Assembly: GCA_020698575.1 (NCBI GenBank)
Contig: CM036241.1
Location: forward strand, 36,439,855 to 36,503,854
Direction: 5' to 3'
Length of the DNA stretch: 64,000 bases
Source of the DNA: Bostrychus sinensis
Taxonomy: Eukaryota; Chordata; Actinopteri; Gobiiformes; Eleotridae
The notes below the pieces were generated by a model that was not told the origin of the DNA, searched no databases, and saw only the letters and a program-made list of their open reading frames with translations. The translations under genes were made by a program, and so were the position numbers. Position 1 is the stretch's first letter. Each line of letters opens with the position of its first letter. Positions 57,430 to 64,000 of the stretch are shown piece after piece.

Positions 57430-60400
57430 TGGGAACAGTCACAGTCACAAAGATAGATCTTATGCTATACAAAAAAACACTACCTTGATTAATTTATTTT
57501 TTCATTTACATTTTCACTGCTTTTCAACAAAGAAACACAATAACATTAAAGTGCTCAAAATGGAGATTACAACAGGCAGCATTTTCTGTATGTATCGGTT
57601 CTATATAAACCCATAACAACATAGATCTGATGTTGAGCATTTCCTCTCAGATTAAATCAGAATATAGTGGATTCAGAAGAATTCAACAGATTAATAATGT
57701 TAGGTAGCCTACATAAATATAAAACATTATACAGTATAAACAAGCACCAGAACTATAGCGAGGGGGTTTTAGCTTCACTCATGAATAAAAATGGTCTGAA
57801 GTTGACTGAAGTTGCCCTGGGCACAAGCAGAGACAAGTTTGAAGAGCTGCACAAATACATGTTAGGGTTACCGGTATATACAAATATTTAACTGTAGAAT
57901 TAGCGTTACCTGTTCCTAACCTTTAACCCTACACCTTAGCATGTTAGGTTCCACCACTGACTAAACCTGCCTGTGTTACACGCTTTCTGATAACGTACAT
58001 GAAAATGTATGTGTTAGGATTTTATATAAAAGTCTCTCACCTTCTGCCGTCTGTTACTTTCACTTTTGCAGTTTCCAGTAAGTTGCATGTCTGATCCCTT
58101 CACATTCCAACTATTTCCTTGTTCTACATTCTTATGTAACATGGAGTTGTAACATTCAAACCAGGTTTTGAAACACTTAAAATACCACATTTCATTTCAG
58201 GATTTATTTTAAATGGAACCTTTTTTTTAATGAAAGATCACACAAGTTAAACACTGTCACAGCAGCTCTTCCTAATAAAAACACTTTTTTCACTTTGCAG
58301 CTGGCCTTAGAGTTACAGAACCTGTTTCACCAAAAACATGCCACTCCTGACTGTGTTTTTGCAGCTCAACCAGAAATATCATATGGGCCAGTGTCTGTGG
58401 CCTCCTCTCTTTGTTTGCCCTAAAGGAGCTATTTATGCTTTTTTAAATAGTTTATCCAGCCTTGGTTGCCTCTAGAACAACGTTACATGTTTTACAAACT
58501 TAAAAAAAAAAACATACGACTAAAAGAGGGTTTTAAAGAGCAACTCAACCCTGGCCGAGGCCTTACTCTGCCCACTGCCAGATTGAAAAATACTCAAAAA
58601 GTGGGCAGAAACACAGAAGGAAGACTGAGGGTGGAGCGAGGCCCGGTCCTGTGACTGACAGCTGTCAGAGAACCATCATAGATGTCCTCCACAACAGGGG
58701 CCCAGAAAAAATAAAATAAATAAAAATACACATCCAAACCCATCCCATTGGGTAAAAATGTGGCCACATTTGTGTAAATGTATACTTGTGTTTGGTGTCT
58801 ACTATCAGACTAAGTGTCTAAATCTAATATTCACGGTTCATGTGGATGTAGAGAGTAAATTCTTTTGTGACTTCATTCATTTAAGCTTCTGTCAAACTCA
58901 TCTTTGTTCCACAAATGCCTTAACACTTTTATTTTGGAGGTGCCAGATTGTACGTTTTTGTAATTTTTTTCCTCCACAGAGCAGAGTGAGTCTGCTGATC
59001 TTAACTCCGCTCCCACGGTGAGAGATAATGGGAGGGGCAGAGGGAACTGAACGGTAAATGTGGGGCTGAGTGGCGTTAGGAAAACAACCCACACCTGGCA
59101 ACTACAGGACTGGGAAGCATGGGGCGGTGGGAGGCAGCACACAGCACAGGTGTGCTAACAAGGTCAAATACTTCGCCACACTTGTCTATCTGCAACTATT
59201 GAGCAGAAGTACTCACCATTTGACCTCAGGAGGGCAAAACTTGACGGTTTTCACCACAAAATGTGAATTTAGACTTTTTTCCCCCCCAAAATGATCAAAA
59301 ATACAACTACAAATAGTCAGATTTATCACTATTTGTAAAGCCCCATTTGTCGTCAGCTAAAAAAAAAAGTGATTTATGGTTGATTTGCTCTTTAATAAGT
59401 ACTTTATTGGAGCAATAAATAAACAGGTGAAGAGAGCTGCAGAGGGCAGCAAAGACCAACAGAAAGCAGCAGAGGGCGGCAGAGACCAGCAGAGTGCATT
59501 GTGCCATTTTACTCCGAAAGTAAAAATATCTGTGAGGAATCAGTGGAAACAGAGCTGCACAATTTTTTTTTTTTTTTTTTTTTTGATAAATGAATGAGAG
59601 CAGACTGGTTGTAGAGGGCTTGAAGATTGGTCAGTGCTTCCTGGAGTGGGCAAGGGTTCATGGGAGAGGCAGCGGTTTGTGGAACTGAGCACTCTGAAGC
59701 CTCAGAAACTCAGCACCAGATAACACAGGATTACTCAAACAGGCGTGAATGAAACAGAACACAACTTGTTTTTGATGGGGAAACAATATTATAACATGGG
59801 AGACAAAGAGAAGGACATTTGGTAGAATATACAGCTTTTAAAAATTTTATAAAGCTGCTGACCTGTTAAAAAGTGTATGTGGCTACAAACAGGAGCTGCT
59901 CAAAGGGTCTAAATGAGTTAAGTCCAAACTCAGGCCCAGGGAGCAGCCCATGGACCATTTTTTAATTGCCTAAATTGCAACAGGTACAGGAGTCTCTAAA
60001 CTATGATAACATGCATGAATGTCTTTCACCTCTCCCCTTACCAGAGTGATCTCTGTAGCTGCTGCAGTGGCACCACAGTAGCAGCAATTCCTATGTGTAA
60101 CTTTGTGTAGTGTTTATACATTTTCACAGTTAAGTTGTTTTTGGGATAGGTTGGGTTGGGTTTTTGTTTGTTTGTTTAGTTTTTTTTATTAGACTGGATT
60201 AGATGTGTCTGTTGAAATTCAGTATCAGTCAACATGTCTGTCAGTGTCACAGACAGGGGCCAAAATGAGAGAGCATGCTGAGATGGAAGTGTGAAATCAG
60301 GACATGAAAATCAGACAATACTATATACTGTATGTGCATAGAAATGTCACATTTTTTTAAATGATCACATAATAAATATGTATATAAAATACACATTTGC

Positions 60401-60769
60401 TGTACATTGCTATTCCAATAAAAAAAAACACATCAAAATACTGGTAACGCATTGTCTTCCGGTTCATTTGTGAGGAAAGTATGAATACAAGGCTCACTAC
60501 AGAAATCACTGAACTGCAGTAAGTATTTTTACTTATTGTGAAATAAATGATAAAAGAGCATTTTGTAAAGAAAATGTTTAATTTTGAGAACGAGAACCTG
60601 TGTCTGTGTCTGTGTGTACTGTAACCTTCATTAAATCAGGTAAGCCACGTGACCAATACCTGCAAGAAAGGCAGATAAAAAGGACATAACATCAAAACAT
60701 ACAACAATTACATCAGCTTTTGGAAAGAGGAAGTTAATGAAGCTACTGGAATGAAGACTATGTGTTATG
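57430..60769. other. non-genic flank with simple sequence
   Basis: No convincing gene apart from the possible NLR leader exon at 58041. There is a T run at about 59563-59584 and a GAGGGCAGCAAAGACCAGCAG-type short tandem repeat at 59440-59490. Nothing else recognised. Confidence 0.5.
58041..58095 (-). other. possible 5' untranslated exon of the NLR gene
   Basis: On the minus strand CAGACGGCAGAAG is followed by GTGAGA, a good donor at 58040, 600 bases upstream of the first coding exon. Its 5' limit is unknown. Confidence 0.3.
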
Positions 60770-63700
60770 TGCAACCGAGCGGGGCAAGGTTCAGGGCCCA
60801 AAATGCTCTTTTTCTCCCAATTAAAAAAAAACTTAAATAGAGCTCACAGGTAAGGTGTGGATGAAGGTAGTGGCCAAATAGAGGCAGAGATTTAAATCAA
60901 GTCAACCTGTTTATTTTACAAAAATATAATAAAAAAAACAATACAATAAACCGATGCTCAGTAAATCAGTTAAAATGCTCAGGGCTGGCCAGCCACGGGT
61001 GCATGTGGCGAGGGGCCTTTACTGTCTATGTGACAGAGTACTCACCAAGCTCCACCAAGCTGTGGTACACAGTCACACAAACACAATAAACTGTAAGGAT
61101 AACTAAAGCATATAACGTGAGGGACATGCAAAATACCACTACACGCAGGAGTGATGGGGCTGAAGTGAGAAACTCACCCAAAATCACCAAAACCCTCCAC
61201 CGGACGGGCGACCATGCTCGGACCAGACCCCATAGCAGAAGGAGCACAGTGTTAACAGAAGGCAAATCAAACAGACTAAAGCTAACCGAACAACAACAAC
61301 AGTAAAAATAAAACAAAACAACAATTAACCTAATTTTCTAATCAAAACTAAACTGAGGACAAAACTAAAGTCAAATTGAAATAACAAACTTAGACCCAAA
61401 TAAAACAGTAGCAACCAAACACGTCTATAAATGAACCAAACAACAGTAAGACCGCAGTTTAAAAAGTGAGCTTTAAAATGTCCATTTAAAAGCAAGTTCT
61501 ATACCTACAAGCTAGCAGGCACACCGGCACTCTGGCGGTAACCCCCAAACAGACACGGGGAGAAAAGTCACGCCATTACACCAGTGGAAAACTCCAGCCA
61601 AACTAGCACGCACGAATAATGGCAGCGCCTAAAACATAAAAATAAAGCAGGAGCATACACACAAATAACACTCAGACAACAGTAGAACAAGACGCCTTAC
61701 CAGGGCAGGGCATGGCAGAGGAGCAGAATATGGCCGCGATCAGAGCAGCTTACCTGTGGAATACATGCAATACAGGATGCGGGGGCTTTGATACTGACCC
61801 GCCCACTACAGCTACGGCAAGACCTCTGGGACAATCAACCTACTACATTTGCCCCCAGGTTCCAAATTGGTGTCCCAACAATTTCTTAGGCCCATGGTCT
61901 AAACCAATCACAGGGAACACTGTGTGGCACTTTTACCTGAGTGTGTATTGCCCCCCCTAGACTTGGCCATGCAGTCTGCAGGTGGGCATCAGTCACACCA
62001 CTCCACCAGGTCTGTGGCTTTTCCTGCAACTGAAGAAATACGTGGGCTGGGATTGACGTCAAAAGTTCCTGGCATTGCAGCTATAGGAACAAGGTAGCTG
62101 GCCAGCTTTGTCCGACTAGAGTCCAGGGCTCCAGCTACGGGCCTTGGTTGGCCTTTTACTGACATATCACTCTCCTTACACTCAAAGTTCAGAGTGTTTG
62201 TCCGTCCCTTGCTATCGGGGTCCAACAGAGACATGGTAGCCACAGAATTTTCACTAGTGGTAGGGGCTGAGGGATAGCTCACTGGGCCACGTACCTGTGG
62301 CTGTGGGCTCCACAGTCTACTCAAGGCCCTTTGGACTGCCTACTGCCCTACGTGCCCTGCCACTGGAAGTCCATACAGTGCTAGAGGAAGGGGAATAACT
62401 CTCCTCCTGTGAGCCCTCTGGCGTCTCCTGATGCTCCACTCTGTTCTGTCCCATCCTTAGGTTGGTCCCTTTCCCCTGAGTCCAATCCCTTCTTCCCTTC
62501 AACGTCCCCCCAGACACTGGGCATTTTACTCCCTTAGGGTGGTAAAGCCTAGTTTCAGGAAAAGAGAAAGAAGCATCATTCAACAAACCATTAATTTCAG
62601 GGCCCATGACAGGCGAGTTGGCTGCAGCCATTTTACGCAAATTTTCATTTTCAAGCTGCAGCTGGAGGACCAAGTCTTTTAACAGGTGCAGTTCATCAGC
62701 CATAACTACGACAGAGGGCACTGATGCAGTGAGCAGTTTCCTTCAGGAGGGCCTTTTAAAAGTAGAGGGATATGCTGGTCCCTCGGTGGGCAAGCTACTG
62801 TTCTATTTGGATCTGTTAATACAAAACTAAAAATAATAAACATAAACTCTCAAACCTCAATGTGACCACACCCACATCCTGCCAGCAATGCCAGAATGTA
62901 ACCAAGCGTGGCAAGGTTCAGGGCCCAAAATGCTCTTTTTCTCCCAATAAAAAAACCCTTAACTTAAATAGAGCTCACAGGTAAGGTGTGGATGAAGGTA
63001 GTGGTCAAATAGAGGCAGAGATTTAAATCAAGTCAACCTGTTTATTTTACAAAAATATAATTAAAAAAACAACAACAATACAATAAACCAGTGCTCAGTA
63101 ATTCGGTTAAAATGCTCAGGGCTGGCCAGCCGCGGGTGCACTGTCTATGTGAAAGAGTACTCACCAAGCTCCGTGTTACACAGGCACACAAACACAATGA
63201 ACTGTAAGGATAACTAAAGTATGCAATGTGAGGGACGTGCAAAATACCACTACACGCAGGAGTGAAGGAGCTGAAGTGAGAAACTCTATCACCAAAACCC
63301 TCCACCGGACGGGCGACCATGCTCGGACCAGACTCTATAGCAGAAGGAGCACAGTGTTAACAGAAGGCAAATCAAACAGACTAAAGCTAACCAAACAACA
63401 ACAACAACAAAAATAAAACAAAACAATTAACCTAATTTTCTAATCAAAACAAAACCGGTACTCACGCACACCGGTACTCTGGCGGTAACCCCTAAACAGA
63501 CACGGGGAGAAAAGTCATGCCATTACACCAGTGGAAAACTCCAGCCAATCTAGCACGCACGAATAATGGCAGCCAGCGCACCAGGCTTCGCTGCGCCTAA
63601 AACATAAAAATAAGGCAGGAGCATACACACAAATAACACTCAGACAACAGTAGAACAAGACGCCTTACCAGGGCAGGGCATGGCAGAGGAGCAGAATATG

Positions 63701-63829
63701 GCCGCGATCAGAGCAGCTTACCTGTGTTACCTGGCCGTGCTTTATAACGCAATACAGGATGTGGAGGCTTTGATACTGACCCGCCCACTACAGCTACGGC
63801 AAAACCTCTGGGACAATCAACCTACTATA
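60770..63829 (-). mobile_element. internally deleted LTR retrotransposon (Ty3/gypsy-like)
   Basis: Two direct repeats flank about 1.05 kb. On the minus strand the 5' LTR is 62897-63829 (933 bases) and the 3' LTR 60770-61847 (1078). They begin T(G/A)TAGTAGG and end GGTT(A/G)CA, near the TG...CA rule. A purine tract GGGGGCAAA lies directly before the 3' LTR. The internal part holds gag-like frames but no polymerase. The LTRs differ by substitutions and an indel of over 100 bases. No matching target duplication was found. Confidence 0.8.
61989..62721 (-). pseudogene. gag-like remnant in two overlapping frames
   Basis: The first frame (62721-62317) starts near MADELHLLKDLVLQLQ, a short coiled coil seen at the N-terminus of fish gypsy-type gag proteins, and continues hydrophilic to a stop. 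The second (62324-61989) overlaps it by eight bases in another frame and continues a similar Pro/Ser-rich composition. No zinc knuckle, protease or polymerase seen. Probably one broken gag. Confidence 0.5.
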
Positions 63830-64000
63830 TACTTATTAATTGCCATACTTGCCATACCTCCCATTACCACTGGGGTTTGTATCTTTTGGAAACCTATTGT
63901 ATTTAGGCCTTTTTTCCTTCCTAGAGAAAGTCTTTCTCCAGATCATTGGTGACCTGTTTAAAAATTAATTAATTTTAGGAATAATGCTAATTTTAAACCC

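Overview
The window is a vertebrate nuclear segment, almost certainly from a percomorph-type teleost. Genes are split into many short exons with GT/AG borders. Introns are full of fish repeats (hAT and Harbinger-like elements, L2-like and Rex3-like LINEs, a tRNA-derived SINE). There is a fish-type NACHT/LRR/B30.2 immune receptor. The block eogt - tmf1 - uba3, all on the minus strand, is the same neighbourhood as human 3p14.1, so the left two thirds are ordinary conserved synteny. Exons of these three genes were placed by translating both strands, matching remembered family sequence, and checking splice sites and phase.

Layout: 329-4626 (-) eogt, eight coding exons; its 3' part lies left of the window. 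8.3-9.9 kb (+) a TATA-driven, very acidic two-exon gene I do not recognise, whose reading frame seems to jump by one base near 9.78 kb. 10.3-10.8 kb three SINE-like motifs, and 11.3-12.9 kb a run of duplicated exon-like units ending at an AATAAA. 16796-32025 (-) tmf1, 17 exons, 1148 codons, with a tRNA-Arg(ACG) gene and several nested transposons in its introns. 33495-39184 (-) uba3, complete, 18 exons, 462 codons. 41.3-57.4 kb (-) an NLR gene of the fish NLRC3-like/NLRP-like type with B30.2 end; it carries four coding lesions plus a nonsense codon in a duplicated small exon, so it looks like a pseudogene unless the assembly is wrong there. 50.7-57.2 kb, inside its introns, holds two LINE relics and a Harbinger-like element. 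60.8-63.8 kb (-) is an internally deleted LTR retrotransposon.

Function: eogt (O-GlcNAc on EGF repeats in the ER), tmf1 (Golgi coiled-coil tether) and uba3 (NEDD8 E1 catalytic subunit) are housekeeping genes with no evident shared pathway. They are neighbours by ancient synteny. The conserved order breaks after uba3, where mammals have ARL6IP5 and this genome has the NLR and a repeat-rich stretch. The best candidates for something undescribed are the acidic gene with the frame jump, the duplicated exon-pair transcript behind it, and the LINE-linked exon duplication in the NLR gene.
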